A DNA stretch of 64,000 bases. Source: Riptortus pedestris. Taxonomy: Eukaryota; Arthropoda; Insecta; Hemiptera; Alydidae. Location of the stretch: contig CM032228.1 in NCBI GenBank assembly GCA_019009955.1, positions 98,956,501 to 99,020,500 of the forward strand, in the 5' to 3' direction. A model generated the notes under the pieces. It saw nothing but the letters and a program-made list of their open reading frames with translations, did no database searches and was not told the origin of the DNA. The position numbers were made by a program, and so were the translations under genes. Of this stretch, positions 1 through 9,535 are shown in pieces; the stretch's first letter is position 1; each line of letters begins with the position of its first letter.

Positions 1-35
<35 letters not shown>

Positions 36-139
36 CGTCATCTCCTGGGTAGGATCGATGGACATTTGAAGAAATTTTTCGAAACTCGCGTCATGAGTAC
101 GACCTCAATAGCTGATTTCCCTTAAGGGAAATCTGCTAA
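1..139 (+). mobile_element. Family P element, 3' part
   Basis: This copy is cut off by the window start inside its (TA)n core. The rest is the standard 3' end: a segment with GGTAGGATCGATGGACATTT, then ATGAGTACGACCTCAATAGC, then the 20-bp palindrome GATTTCCCTTAAGGGAAATC (114-133) and TGCTAA. Directly after it comes coding sequence of an R2-like endonuclease, so the copy appears inserted in that older retrotransposon. No protein is encoded. Family assignment rests on direct similarity to the other copies in this window. Confidence 0.75.
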
Positions 140-527
140 AAGATACCACAGAGATTTGGAAGTCTATGAAGAGGTTGCGTGCAAATCATCTGATGGATCG
201 CCGAAACGGGCAGACATCGGCATTATCAAAAGTGTAGCAAACGAAGGAGTCGTCCTAGATCCCACAGTAAGGTTCGAAACCAATATCAACCAGTTAACAG
301 AAGTAGACGAGGAAAAGAGGAAGATTTACGAACCTTGCTGAGGGTACTTCAAGGAAAAATACGCTATTGAAAGATGGAGCGTCAAAGGTCTCCTGATAGG
401 TGCAATAACCCAAAGGACAGCCGAAACTTTAAAAGAAATGGGATTATTCACAAACAACCTCCAGAATTTATCTATAGTTGGCATAAAGCATTCGGCGAGA
501 ATTATAAATTATCAAATATACAAATAG
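140..527 (+). pseudogene. R2-like retrotransposon fragment, C-terminal endonuclease domain
   Basis: A conceptual reading in one frame runs to TAG at 525-527, interrupted by one TGA at 339-341. It contains YEEV, then a KRADI motif, then LDPTVRFE, then VDEEKRKIYEP, and after the TGA GYFKEKY and WSVKGLLIGA. These are the landmarks of the PD-(D/E)XK restriction-like endonuclease at the C-terminus of R2-group elements, which nicks the target DNA before reverse transcription. The aligned part of the intact element at 6.4-9.3 kb has LDPTIRYE, so this is a related but different lineage. The 5' part is lost to a family P insertion. Inactive. Confidence 0.8.
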
Positions 528-706
528 AGGCACGATGCAAAGCTGCACTCCTTTCCACATGGCCCATCAATATTTCATACAAATTACTTGTTTTAAAAAA
601 AAGAGATTTTTTTTTTATCATTACCCAGTTGGGCAGATTAAGAGGCTGTCCCTGAGGGGAACCCTCCAGAAGGAGGGCAGCTTGTTTTGTTTTGAATATA
701 TATATA
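528..706 (+). other. Probable 3' untranslated tail of the R2-like fragment
   Basis: After the stop come A-rich and T-rich runs, then a GC-richer stretch (about 625-680) in which CCCTGAGGGG and CCCTCCAGAAGGAGGG can each fold into a small hairpin. It ends at the Helitron border at 707. Position suggests retrotransposon 3' UTR, but no poly(A) tail is visible to prove the boundary. Confidence 0.35.
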
Positions 707-1980
707 CTAGCTCAGATACCCGGCTTCGCCGGGAATTCATTTGAGGCTGGATGGTGATGGTATTTTTTTGGCAAGGCTTTACTTTGCACAATATTTTGAC
801 ATTTAGCCTTTCCAGTGTTTACCCGTCGTTTCTGTGGATTTGTTAATAATAAAATTAATTTTTTATGTAAGACTTCACTGTCCTCCATATTGCCATATTT
901 CCCGTTTCCTGTGCATTATGCATAGATTTAAATTATTAAGGACAAAATATTATAATAATATATTATAATTTGAATTAATTTTTCCAGGTGAGGTACTTGG
1001 TAGTTCATATTGAAAAGAATTGTTGAGCAAATTTCTCTAAATAACAAAATAAACCACTTTTGTTAAGTGCATATTTGCCGAAACCCCAATATGAAACGAA
1101 ATATCACTATTTTTAATTTCAGGCCTTCCTTATAACCCCCACTCCTGCCCATCCCTTGAAATGTTAGAATGGCTTATTATAAGGAAGGCGTTAGTGCTAA
1201 TACACATACCGAGTGTTTTATTTAGTTCGGTTGAGTCTTTTGTGCCAAATAAAATTATTGACTCCCGCTATAATTTTTAGCGTATAACGCCTTTATACTT
1301 CGGTATACAACGATAGTGTATATAACAAAAGTTTCTCTAAATAACACAATAAACAACTTTTGTTATGTGCATATTTGCCGAAACCCCAATAGGAAACGAA
1401 ATATCACTATTTTTAATTTCAGGACTCCCTTATAACCCCCACTCCTGCCCGTCCCTAGAAAGGTTAGCATGGCTTATTATAAGGAAGGCGTTAGTGTTAA
1501 TACATATACCGAGTTTTATTTATTTCGGATAGGTCGTTTGTCCAAAATAAAACTGTTCACTTCCGCTATAGGTTTTAGCGTATATCTCGTTTATAATTCG
1601 GTATACGAAAAAAGTGTATATAACAAAAGTTACTCTAAATAACAGAATAAACAACTTTTGTTATGTTCATATTTGCCGAAAAACCAATAGGAAACGAAAT
1701 ATCGCTATTTTTAATTTCTGGCTTCCCTTATAACCCCCACTCCTGCTCGTCTCAGAGGATATTAATATAGCCTAAAGTCTAAGTTGGGTTAGTAGTAATA
1801 TACATTCCAAGTTTCATAAAATTCGGTTCAGTTGTTTATGCGTGAAAAGGTAACAAACAAACAAATAAACAAAAAAACAGACACGAAAGAAACAAAATGC
1901 AGTTATGGTGTCTATCACACGTGAAACGAAAAGTTATCGTGAAATTTCGCGAAAAAAATCAATGTACAGACAGAGGTTAC

Positions 1981-1986
<6 letters not shown>
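707..1986 (-). mobile_element. Non-autonomous Helitron, copy A
   Basis: Read on the minus strand, the element ends with the hairpin CCCGGCGAAGCCGGG, then about 11 nt, then CTAG (707-710) followed by T. That is the canonical Helitron 3' end (hairpin, CTRR, insertion before T). The interior holds three imperfect tandem units of about 298 bp, recognisable by GAAACGAAATATC at about 1093, 1392 and 1689. The 5' side (about 1800-1985) carries the AATTCGGTTCAG segment found near Helitron 5' ends in other insects. It stops at a (TA)n run without an obvious 5' TC. No Rep/helicase coding sequence is present, so it depends on proteins from elsewhere. Confidence 0.75.

Positions 1987-2019
<33 letters not shown>
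1987..2019. repeat. (TA)n microsatellite at Helitron A 5' border
   Basis: A pure TA run directly abuts the 5' side of the Helitron, as in copy C. It may be expanded target sequence or part of the element. Confidence 0.8.
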
Positions 2020-2021
<2 letters not shown>

Positions 2022-3668
2022 AAGAATAAATTAATGTACCCAGGATAGTAGTTGCTGATGGGGTCTCGTTATCTACAGGTTTTCTCTCTATTCGAGCCAG
2101 TATAGGACTTATATTTTCTTTACTTTCAGAATATTTATTTATTTAGTTATATATATATATATATATATATATATTGATTGATTGGCATTATGTATCTTTG
2201 TGATCTTTCAGCCGCGAGACTCGAGGAATCCGTGATCAATTTGTGAGTGATAAACGTACAACCCCCGTTAAGCGAGGAAGACCTTGAATAAGTTGTCTCC
2301 AGCAGACTGACGGGCCTTATTGTACGCATCCATAAAACATATATTTATCTGCTTTCATAGAGTACCACCTAATTTTTCTCTCCTGTGAAATATTCGTTAA
2401 ATTTATAATTGATCTATTAATAGACTAATTTATCAGTTTGGCTTAAGCTATATAAAGTAATATAGTTGGTAGTAAACTCTTGGATTTAATGTTGGGCTGA
2501 TTTATTTTACGACAGCCATCAGACCTACCGCTCCTATTTGCCACATTGTACGTTGTCAAAGTAAACAGCTTTGAGGCCAAGGTGGGAAATTTAACGTACA
2601 TAAAATGACGGCAATAAAACGTGGACCGTTAAACCAGCACCCACTCACTCATCTCAAGGGAGTTATTTTTCTCTTATAAAAGGTAGATCTCACCTTACAA
2701 AGACGAAAGTTCACCTCAGCTACATTTATTTCACAATTCATTTTTTTTATGAAAGACCAAAATTGTTATTGAGAGCGTCAATTTCACCTTAATGTCGTTG
2801 TTTTGCACTACAGGGACTAAAAAGAGTCTTAAAACCCTATTATTGATAATACTGATTCCGAAAGACTTTTCCAAAATAAAATATAAGTTAAATTTTGCCG
2901 ATCATAGAATGATTTTTACGCTCATTTCAAGTTCAACAATCAGGTACTGGATTTATTCAGATTATTGTTATTAAAAAAGTAGATATATAGTTATTAATTA
3001 TGAACCAATACCTTAAATTCTTAATAAAAAAAAGTAACCTCCAACAATAGAGATAGAATTATAGAACTAACCGTCTAAATTTTCAACTTCTGCATTTATT
3101 CCTGGCGAATCAAATATTTATCACTAATTATTCGTTTTTTATGTATCAGGATCATTTGCAGGCTTAAGTTAACAAAATACTGGATAATTTCACCAACTAA
3201 AGCCAGATATTATTGTCCTTGTAAGCCTTCACCATTATTGCAGGACTTACAGTGCAGTTAGCTACTAGGGCTTTCTAATTGTCGCCCTTCTCTGCACTTT
3301 GCCCAATCAACCACCCAACGCAATACCTGCAATATATTTTTTTTTAGTCAGTTTACTGTAAAACTTCCTCAAGTTTACTGTTTTCTAATTGCATTGGCAA
3401 TGGAAGTTATGCTACAAAAGAGTCTTAATTTTGGCGTTGATTCTCGACCATCTGCTTTGGTACTCTTTCAAAACTTTTTCTTTGGGTTCTTCCCTCTTTT
3501 ACCGAGAAACATTTTTCCCTTATTATATTATGAAGAGGGATAAGAAATGGGGTTAGTCTGTTTATTGGATTTGTAGTTCATTATTTCTTGTGAGCGTTTG
3601 TACCCTTATTTTTGTGTTACAAATAACACGACCCATTACTATTATGTACACATGAATATTTCAGGTGT
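2020..3668. other. AT-rich interval, nothing recognised
   Basis: Contains a short (TA)n run at about 2150-2174. Reading frames are short and stop-rich, with no recognisable domain, TE end or RNA gene. Confidence 0.6.
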
Positions 3669-3896
3669 GGGCCTCAGATTAGCCAGCCATATGAGTTAAA
3701 CCGTTGGCTTTGATTTCACTTGGTAATCCTAGAGTGGCGAGTTCGACTCCCGCCTTGGCATTAGGAATTTATTTAATGACGAGCTCATTAAATAAAATCC
3801 TTAGTCCCACCTTGGTTATAAAAAGATGCTATTATATAGACAACCCTTCCCATGTAGCCATAGTAGCAAAAATTGGACGTTAATAAATAATAATAC
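3669..3896 (+). mobile_element. tRNA-derived SINE, near full length
   Basis: Starts at GGGCCTCAG and carries a tRNA-like head with a good B box (GAGTTCGACTCCCGCC). A conserved body follows with ATTTAATGACGAGCTCATTAAAT, and it ends in TGGACGTTAATAAATAATAAT. The A box is weak. The same head, body and (AAT)n tail recur at least nine times in the window. It encodes no protein; SINEs of this type are copied by LINE enzymes. Confidence 0.75.
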
Positions 3897-4266
3897 GTCC
3901 GAAGTTGAACTGTATAGAATTGTAATTTAGTAACATTTGTAAAAACCCGTCTGATAACATTTTTTTACTCTCAGTATTCGTAAGTATTATTTATCAAATC
4001 ATCTCATTAATAACTTTATAAATAAATAATATGACATTATCAATATATGATATAAACTTTGAAGACTGTGATGATAACATTAACTCTAAGTGAAATAGTT
4101 CTGGAGATATTGAAGATTGGAGAAAATTATTATTATCTCAATGGAAAATTTGTTTATTAATGCCATCGTATCGAAATACAATACGGAAATAACATTTGTT
4201 TTGGAAAAATAATGAGACTCACTAAATTAAACTGAAACAAAAACAGTGAATGAAACCTATAATCTA

Positions 4267-5158
4267 TCAAACGCATGCAATAGGATTAGCATCATTCTTC
4301 TTCAAAGTCTGATTTTTTTTCGCAACATCTGATAAAACATGTGGATCTGTTGCATCTGCAGTCCTGCGACAAAGTTTAAAAAAAAGACTCTGATTTAGTA
4401 GATAACGTTTAAAATTGTTGATACTGTTCTCTCGTGAATGCATACATCTTTGTAAAATCATGCTATCCTGGAGTGGACCTTCTTCTATTACAGCAGTGGT
4501 GGTGTTCCAAGATTTGATGCATTAGAGCAGCTCTGTCATCCACAAATTTACTGAAGATAAGTTATTCTTCCGTTCACATGTCATTTGACGTCTAATTTCC
4601 AGCTGTTTTATTCACTGAACAGAGGAAATTTTGCATTCTGGTTTAATGAATGGAGGTGCACCGTCTGAAGTGGAGCTCAATGTGCTGACATCTCTGGCTC
4701 TTGTATAATTGCATAACAGTCGGAATTTGAGTGGCGATAAAAATACGAGGATTGTATATGTATTCTCAAGGTAATGCTGAAAAGGTAGATATTTAGGTGA
4801 ATAAACTCATGGTTTATCTTCTCAATATTCGTGGGATTCATCAAAATAAAACCGAGGATAGGATTATATTTGGATTGGATTGTGGGTTTGTTGTAAGGAC
4901 TAAAGGACTGGCGGGCTGGCAATAAAAACCTCTTTGGATAGATTACATACAGGCTGACGCTAATGGCTTTGGAAGGGCTCCAAGTCGACCGTCTATCGGC
5001 GAAGAATGTGCCAGCGATTTATTGAGCTCTAAAAGGGATAGTGAACCGCTGCAAGTAATGTTCAACCACCTCCATAGCTGTCAAGCTTCTTCCTGATATT
5101 TTATCACTGAAATGGTATTTGATGACATCCAACTCATGTTTGCTCACAGTATCTAGAG
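4267..5158 (-). pseudogene. Decayed coding sequence, unidentified
   Basis: Several minus-strand stretches look protein-coding rather than random. About 5020-5158 reads PLDTVSKHELDVIKYHFS and onward to VVEHYLQRF before a stop. About 4677-4980 is open, with NPILGFILMNPTNIEKIN. About 4267-4692 is open except for two stops and contains SDGAPPFIKPEC and RTADATDPHVLSDV. The pieces are collinear and linked by apparent frameshifts or stops. I do not recognise the family. It may be an old TE gene or a host pseudogene; its relation to the R2-like insertion downstream is unknown. Confidence 0.35.
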
Positions 5159-5670
5159 GAACGTATTATAACACAATAAAACACTAGAAAAAAAAGTGTA
5201 AGTGGTTGTTCATATCCTCGTCTCTTAGCAGAAAATGTTATTCAAGTCAATACTAGCTAATGCAACGACTCTGTAAAAATGCCATGATATAGACATTATT
5301 TTATTTTTATACCATTTAATGTCGCCCTTCACAATGTGAAATTATGGGAAACTGTATTATAAATCATTTCAGACATTGCAGTGATATTAGCAAAATAATT
5401 TCAATTTGATTAAAAATAGTTAACTGACCTGACATTCTTGTTGTTTGGAAAAAAAAAGTTACAATATTTTTAATTGTCTCATTCTTAATCTTAGGTATCA
5501 TTTGGAGAAGAAGGTTTAATAAATTTAAATATTTCCTTGTTCACAAATTAATCACATTTATAGTGAGTGATCTTACTATACTGATATGTTGATGATATCG
5601 TATCGTATTCATTCTGTATTTCTTCGGTATGAATAGGCTCATCTAAACAGGACTTGAAGTTTAATACATT
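5159..5670. other. AT-rich interval, nothing recognised
   Basis: No convincing coding frame or repeat family seen between the decayed coding remnant and the GC-richer stretch that precedes the R2-like element. Confidence 0.5.
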
Positions 5671-6185
5671 TTTATTTCGGCTCTGAGCCGTGAGCGGAGT
5701 AACATCGCTCCCGTATGCTTTAGTGTGTAACCTGGGAAGAAATGGGAGTGGAGTTGTAAGACTTGGCATACTGTCTTGTCAACCATTAGTGCTGCAGTGT
5801 GCAAACTTTGGTGTGATTCTGTGCAGTGATTGGTGCGTTATTAGCAAGTTTACTATCGTAGATTTCTTGGCCAAGAGCTCCTACAACAGCGGAGAAGTTA
5901 TGAATATTCTTGCAGAATTCCTTCCCCTGGATGGTATAGCTAGGTAGGGAGTTATCAGCTAGCGGGACTCACCTCCCCTACCTTCCCCTCTCAGCTATCA
6001 TCGCTGCTTGACAGCTCTCTCTCGGGGCTAACAGCTCTTATCATCTAGCGTCTCTCGCTCCTTATCAACTCACAACTCTTCATCTCGCACGCAGCTCTTA
6101 GCATCTTCTTACTCCTATTGCCCCCTCAACTCATTTAACAAATATTATTGTTATAAATAGAAATGTATATAATTTATGAATCCCC
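5671..6185 (+). other. GC-richer leader upstream of the R2-like element
   Basis: Base composition changes sharply here. The stretch opens with the palindrome CGGCTCTGAGCCG (about 5679-5691) and later becomes pyrimidine-rich with repeated CAGCTCT and ATCATC motifs (about 5955-6130). It could be the retrotransposon 5' UTR/promoter or a separate older insertion. Only its position and composition support the first option. Confidence 0.35.
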
Positions 6186-6201
6186 GGGGCTGCTCAAATT
6201 A

Positions 6202-6332
6202 AGTTTTATTTTATTTTAGGGTTACTCTATCTATGATTAGTTTTATTTTGGGGGCCTTTATCTGTGATTACTTTTATTTTAGGGTTACTTTATCTGTGAT
6301 TAGTTTTATTTTAGGGGGCCTTTATCTGTGAT
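6202..6332 (+). repeat. 32-nt tandem repeats in the 5' UTR
   Basis: About four units alternate between AGTTTTATTTTAGGG-TTAC and AGTTTTATTTT-GGGGGCC forms, each followed by TTTATCTGTGATT. Tandem 5' UTR repeats are common in non-LTR elements and can act as promoter units; that role is inferred here only from position. Confidence 0.6.
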
Positions 6333-6442
6333 ATTTCTACTTTTATATTTATATGTTTATTTAAATGTGTATATTTATGTGTGTGTGTGTATATAGATTT
6401 AATGTGTTATTTATTTATAATATATTTGGTATTAAGTTGGGA

Positions 6443-6793
6443 ATGACAGCTCAGAAAAGCATAGGAGATAAAAAACTGGAAATCGGCCAGCCAGTCTGGA
6501 TTATTCGCTCAGGAGGCCCTATTCAGGGTGCTGTCATATCCGCTATTACAAATATTACTGCACCGGACCGAGTGGAGCCGGAGCTGTTGGTGTCTGTGCA
6601 ATGGGAAGGCGAGTCTGGAAGCATCCTTGGGAAGACAGTGAGGAGTGAAGATGTCATACCTCGTCCTTTGAGTTCCAAGCAACCAGCTCAGGCGAGTGCT
6701 GAGGCTGCAGATGAACAAGAACAGCCTTCACGTCACAATGGCCCTGTCACCTGTGTGGGTTGGCATTTAAAAAAAGCATCTCTTGGAAGCTAA
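6443..6793 (+). CDS. N-terminal Tudor/SH3-like domain, kinesin-13-like, of R2-like ORF
   Basis: From the ATG at 6443 the frame gives 116 residues. Residues about 12-75 contain IGQPVWIIRSGG, then AVIS, then VSVQWEG, then GKTV and EDVIPRP. This spacing matches the small beta-barrel at the N-terminus of kinesin-13 proteins (KIF2A, MCAK, KLP10A), where an IG..V.I.RSDG segment is followed by VEW and GKE. It also fits Tudor/SH3-like domains in general. The tail is rich in Q, A and E. The frame ends just after an A7 run; a one-base shift there leads into the next segment, so the domain seems fused to the retrotransposon protein. The C2H2 fingers usual in R2 are not visible. A captured host exon is the alternative. 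Confidence 0.45.
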   Translation: MTAQKSIGDKKLEIGQPVWIIRSGGPIQGAVISAITNITAPDRVEPELLVSVQWEGESGSILGKTVRSEDVIPRPLSSKQPAQASAEAADEQEQPSRHNGPVTCVGWHLKKASLGS

Positions 6794-7073
6794 TAAAATT
6801 AACCTGGACAATATTCTAAAGTCGAATAAGAAGAAAACACTATCAGAGGATTCCGCAATACGCGAAGAAGTATCAAAATGGAGGAATCTGTTCAAGGAGT
6901 TTCTTCATAATTTGAATAATTTCGATGAGATAGACTTTGACATAAAGGATAATGGCTTTCTATTGTTCTTAAAGGAAGCTAATAGTCTGCTTCCTGGCCC
7001 AAAGCACCCAGCAGTGCGGCATTTCAAGCAGAGGGAGAAGAGCAAAGGAACCAACAACGAAAGGGCATGCTAA
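6783..7073 (+). CDS. R2-like ORF, N-terminal linker segment
   Basis: The frame is lysine-rich (KSNKKKTL), then continues with SKWRNLFKEFLHNL and LLPGPKHPAVRHF. A proline-glycine-lysine-proline motif followed by a basic stretch precedes the reverse transcriptase in many arthropod R2-group proteins, so I read this as the conserved region upstream of the polymerase. Translation is likely to shift near 7030-7045 into the next frame, where a basic AARERRRETYQYELAQ segment directly joins the reverse transcriptase. The overlap with the preceding segment (6783-6793) reflects the frameshift, not two genes. Confidence 0.6.
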   Translation: MEANKINLDNILKSNKKKTLSEDSAIREEVSKWRNLFKEFLHNLNNFDEIDFDIKDNGFLLFLKEANSLLPGPKHPAVRHFKQREKSKGTNNERAC

Positions 7074-7140
7074 GGCCTCGAACCCTACGAGGTCAAACAA
7101 GGCTGCGCGAGAACGGCGGCGTGAGACCTACCAATATGAG

Positions 7141-8457
7141 TTGGCCCAATACCACTATTTCAATAGAAGAAAAAGAGTAATCAACGATGTGTTGAATGCA
7201 AATGCGCCTAAACAATGTTCAATTTCTACAGAGGATATTGAAAGGCATTTCAAGAGTACATTGGGAGAGCCAAACAGTAAAGTGAAAATTTCCTATAGCA
7301 CAGTTCAATCTAGGCCGGATATTTTGAATGTTAGGGAAGAAACCATCCAGAGTGCTTTCAAGTCAACTTCTCTCGATACGGCTCCCGGGCCAAATGGAGT
7401 TTTCGTCCGAACTCTCAAGGCTCCTGATATTGTCCCGGTGATAAAAGGGTTGACGGATATTATGTTGAGGACTTCCTATGTTCCAGAGCCTCTGCGCAGA
7501 GGTAAGACTATCCTCAGATACAAAGAAAAGGGATCTGCCGCAAAGATTGCTTCTTGGAGGCCCATAACAGTGTTCCCAATTCTGAGACGCATAATCGAGA
7601 AGGTCTTGGACGCAGAACTGAGGCAACAAGTAGGCTTCCATAAGTGCCAAAGGGGCTCTGTTAAAGGGATGCCTGGTTGTCATATGAATGCCCGTATAAT
7701 TAATGCGATCCTGAAAGACGCCAGGTTGAAACGGAAGTCTGCTGTGGTTGCTTTCCTGGATGCGATTGGAGCATTTGACAATGTGGGTCACTCTCATGTA
7801 CTGCGAACATTGGAATCCAAGGGTGTGTCGAAGGATGTCAAGAACCTGATAGCGGCTTTGCTAACGGATAACACAATATGGGTGGACTCGGGGGGAAAGT
7901 CAACAGGCCCTATTAAGGTCCGACGAGGAGTCCCACAAGGTGGGCCACTCTCTCCAACACTCTTTAACCTTTGTATAAATTTCCTTTACGAAGAAATTTG
8001 TGATGAGGTGCTGGCTAACAACATGGGTTATAAGTTGGTTGAAGTGGAGGAGGGTGTTTTCCTTACCGGATTTGCCGATGACCAGGCTGTGACAACGAGG
8101 GACAAGATGTGTGCAGAGCCAGTGACGGATCTGGTCCAAAGGCTCTTAAGGGAAATCGGGCTTGAGGTAAACCCTTCCAAGAGCACATCAGTAATATTGG
8201 TTGAGGGTCAGCTTGTGAAAGATAAACTATCATTGGAGGACGGTAGATACATTCAGTCAATCGATCAGGACGAATCTGTCAAGTATCTCGGCTGCACTAT
8301 TTCCGGTGAAGTAGTTGTCAATGATAATGCCATTCAACAGATGGGAGAATATCTAGAGAAGCTAAGGTCCTCTCAGCTACTAAAAACTGGCCAGAAACTA
8401 AAATTACTCAACCAGTATTTGTTCCCCACTCTGACATACCCATTACAGACAGTCTGA
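7141..8457 (+). CDS. Reverse transcriptase segment of R2-like retrotransposon
   Basis: The 438-residue frame holds the fingers and palm of a non-LTR reverse transcriptase. TAPGPNGV is at 80-87, SWRPITVF at 138-145, motif A FLDAIGAFDNV at 205-215 with catalytic D207, motif B RRGVPQGGPLSP at 261-272, and motif C FADDQA at 311-316 with the paired aspartates. Downstream LEVNPSKS and VKYLGCTIS are the usual palm/thumb landmarks. The reaction is target-primed copying of element RNA. All catalytic residues are present. The open frame extends upstream to at least about 7009, so 7141 is not a real start. It ends with a stop at 8455-8457 after TYPLQTV, where related proteins continue, indicating a frameshift near 8440. 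Confidence 0.93.
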   Translation: MAQYHYFNRRKRVINDVLNANAPKQCSISTEDIERHFKSTLGEPNSKVKISYSTVQSRPDILNVREETIQSAFKSTSLDTAPGPNGVFVRTLKAPDIVPVIKGLTDIMLRTSYVPEPLRRGKTILRYKEKGSAAKIASWRPITVFPILRRIIEKVLDAELRQQVGFHKCQRGSVKGMPGCHMNARIINAILKDARLKRKSAVVAFLDAIGAFDNVGHSHVLRTLESKGVSKDVKNLIAALLTDNTIWVDSGGKSTGPIKVRRGVPQGGPLSPTLFNLCINFLYEEICDEVLANNMGYKLVEVEEGVFLTGFADDQAVTTRDKMCAEPVTDLVQRLLREIGLEVNPSKSTSVILVEGQLVKDKLSLEDGRYIQSIDQDESVKYLGCTISGEVVVNDNAIQQMGEYLEKLRSSQLLKTGQKLKLLNQYLFPTLTYPLQTV

Positions 8458-8468
8458 GCAGGCTGGAC

Positions 8469-9263
8469 TTGGAAGTTGTTTCCAGAGGGGACACAGTCTT
8501 GGTCAAAAAAATTAGGCAGACTCTCAGACAAAAGTCCTTTGAGGTTTGGACATCATGCAAGTGGCAGGGTGCTGGATTCCACCATTTTAAAGAAAACGCA
8601 GGACTGAACAAGCATATGACCGAGAAACAGTTGCTCTCTGCTTCAGAATGGACTAACTCTGTCAAACTTAATATATATTACGCCCCATTGCGTGGTGTTC
8701 TGGGAGTTGTCTCGAAGTCAGCGGATGTTGGACCCCTCTGTCGAAGGTGTGGCAGGGAGACCAAAAGACCGGCCCATGTGGTCGGGAATTGTCCACATAA
8801 CATGTTGCTGATCACGAGGCGACATCACCGGGTAAAGCATGCTACCATGGAGCTCCTGAAGGCAAAGAATTTTACATGCTTTGAAGAGGTGTACGCTGTC
8901 GATGACGCAGGATCAACGAGGTACGCGGACATCATTACCTTCAGGGAGAAGTCTAAATTTGCCTACATCCTGGACCCAACGATAAGGTACGAGAGCAACA
9001 ACCCTGATCAAGTGGAGAAGAACCACCAGGAAAAGAAAAATATTTACGACAGATGTACTAAATATTACTCGGAAAAATTTAGGGAATCATTTGGGGAGCG
9101 GGATTTTCTGGTGATAGGTTTGTGGGTCGGTGCCCGAGGAACGGTCCCTAAACGTACACAGACATTTTTTGACGAGGTGGGTATAGAGAAGAACGTTCTG
9201 CAAACCTTGGTCGAGGGTATCATTATTGATACCTTAGGGATTATTTCCCACCATATATTTTAA
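8469..9263 (+). CDS. CCHC zinc finger and restriction-like endonuclease segment of R2-like retrotransposon
   Basis: This 264-residue segment is the C-terminal third of the R2-type protein. Residues 91-108 form a zinc knuckle, C-X2-C-X8-H-X4-C (CRRCGRETKRPAHVVGNC). The endonuclease follows: RYADIITF at 151-158 supplies the first acidic residue (D154), YILDPTIRYE at 166-175 the second (D169), and a lysine-rich stretch (KNHQEKKNIYD, 184-194) lies at the usual lysine position of PD-(D/E)XK nucleases. FLVIGLWVGARGTV near the end is another family hallmark. This nuclease nicks the target strand used as primer. The frame is open upstream of 8469 (SLSRLDLEVV), so the segment continues the reverse transcriptase after a shift. 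Confidence 0.9.
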   Translation: MEVVSRGDTVLVKKIRQTLRQKSFEVWTSCKWQGAGFHHFKENAGLNKHMTEKQLLSASEWTNSVKLNIYYAPLRGVLGVVSKSADVGPLCRRCGRETKRPAHVVGNCPHNMLLITRRHHRVKHATMELLKAKNFTCFEEVYAVDDAGSTRYADIITFREKSKFAYILDPTIRYESNNPDQVEKNHQEKKNIYDRCTKYYSEKFRESFGERDFLVIGLWVGARGTVPKRTQTFFDEVGIEKNVLQTLVEGIIIDTLGIISHHIF

Positions 9264-9535
9264 TTTTAGCTGTGACCAGTGATCTTATTATAGATCGACG
9301 GATCATATTATTACAATAATGATGTTTCTGATTTACATATAGTGACATCCACCTTTTAGGTTGTTCTGTGTGCTTATTTTAGTTAGTATTTTAGTTATTG
9401 AGCTGACTAAATACAATATGTATTGTTTTACTGTTGTCCTAGGGATTGACTTAAGTTGCTGTGTGCTTCAGCATCTCAATGTAATTGAGCAGCCCCACAA
9501 ATTGTATTTTACAATAAAGTGATTCTCTAATAAAC
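9264..9535 (+). other. 3' UTR of the R2-like element
   Basis: Noncoding tail with TTGAGCAGCCCC (9485-9496), the inverted copy of 6186-6197, then AATAAA near 9512. No long poly(A) tail marks the exact 3' end; AATAAAC at about 9532 may be the border. Confidence 0.5.

Larger units (their letters stand above)
6186..9535 (+). mobile_element. R2-like non-LTR retrotransposon, nearly full length
   Basis: The element carries an N-terminal Tudor-like domain, reverse transcriptase, CCHC finger and restriction-like endonuclease in a single interrupted frame of about 2.8 kb (6443-9263). About 270 nt of 3' UTR follow, with AATAAA near 9512. R2-group elements nick a target with the C-terminal endonuclease and prime reverse transcription there. 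The 5' limit is uncertain: I set it at a 12-nt sequence (GGGGCTGCTCAA, 6186-6197) whose inverted copy lies at 9485-9496 in the 3' UTR. The 5' UTR holds about four 32-nt repeats. The flanks are not rDNA as far as I can see. Frameshifts near 6777, 7040 and 8440 suggest an inactive copy or sequence errors. Confidence 0.8.

Noticed and set aside
1083..1990. CRISPR-like or satellite array in the tandem units
   Set aside because: Units of about 298 bp without spacers, confined to Helitron copies, in eukaryotic DNA.
6765..6785. Programmed -1 frameshift at the A7 run
   Set aside because: The needed change of frame is +1 (or -2), not -1, and two further breaks exist downstream. Decay or sequence error is simpler.
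6443..6793. A host kinesin-13 gene
   Set aside because: No motor domain, no further kinesin-like exon and no clear splice-site pattern nearby; the segment runs into the R2 linker. I treat it as part of the retrotransposon with moderate confidence.
7363..8260. Minus-strand open frames inside the reverse transcriptase
   Set aside because: Antisense shadows of the real coding strand, which carries all the catalytic motifs.
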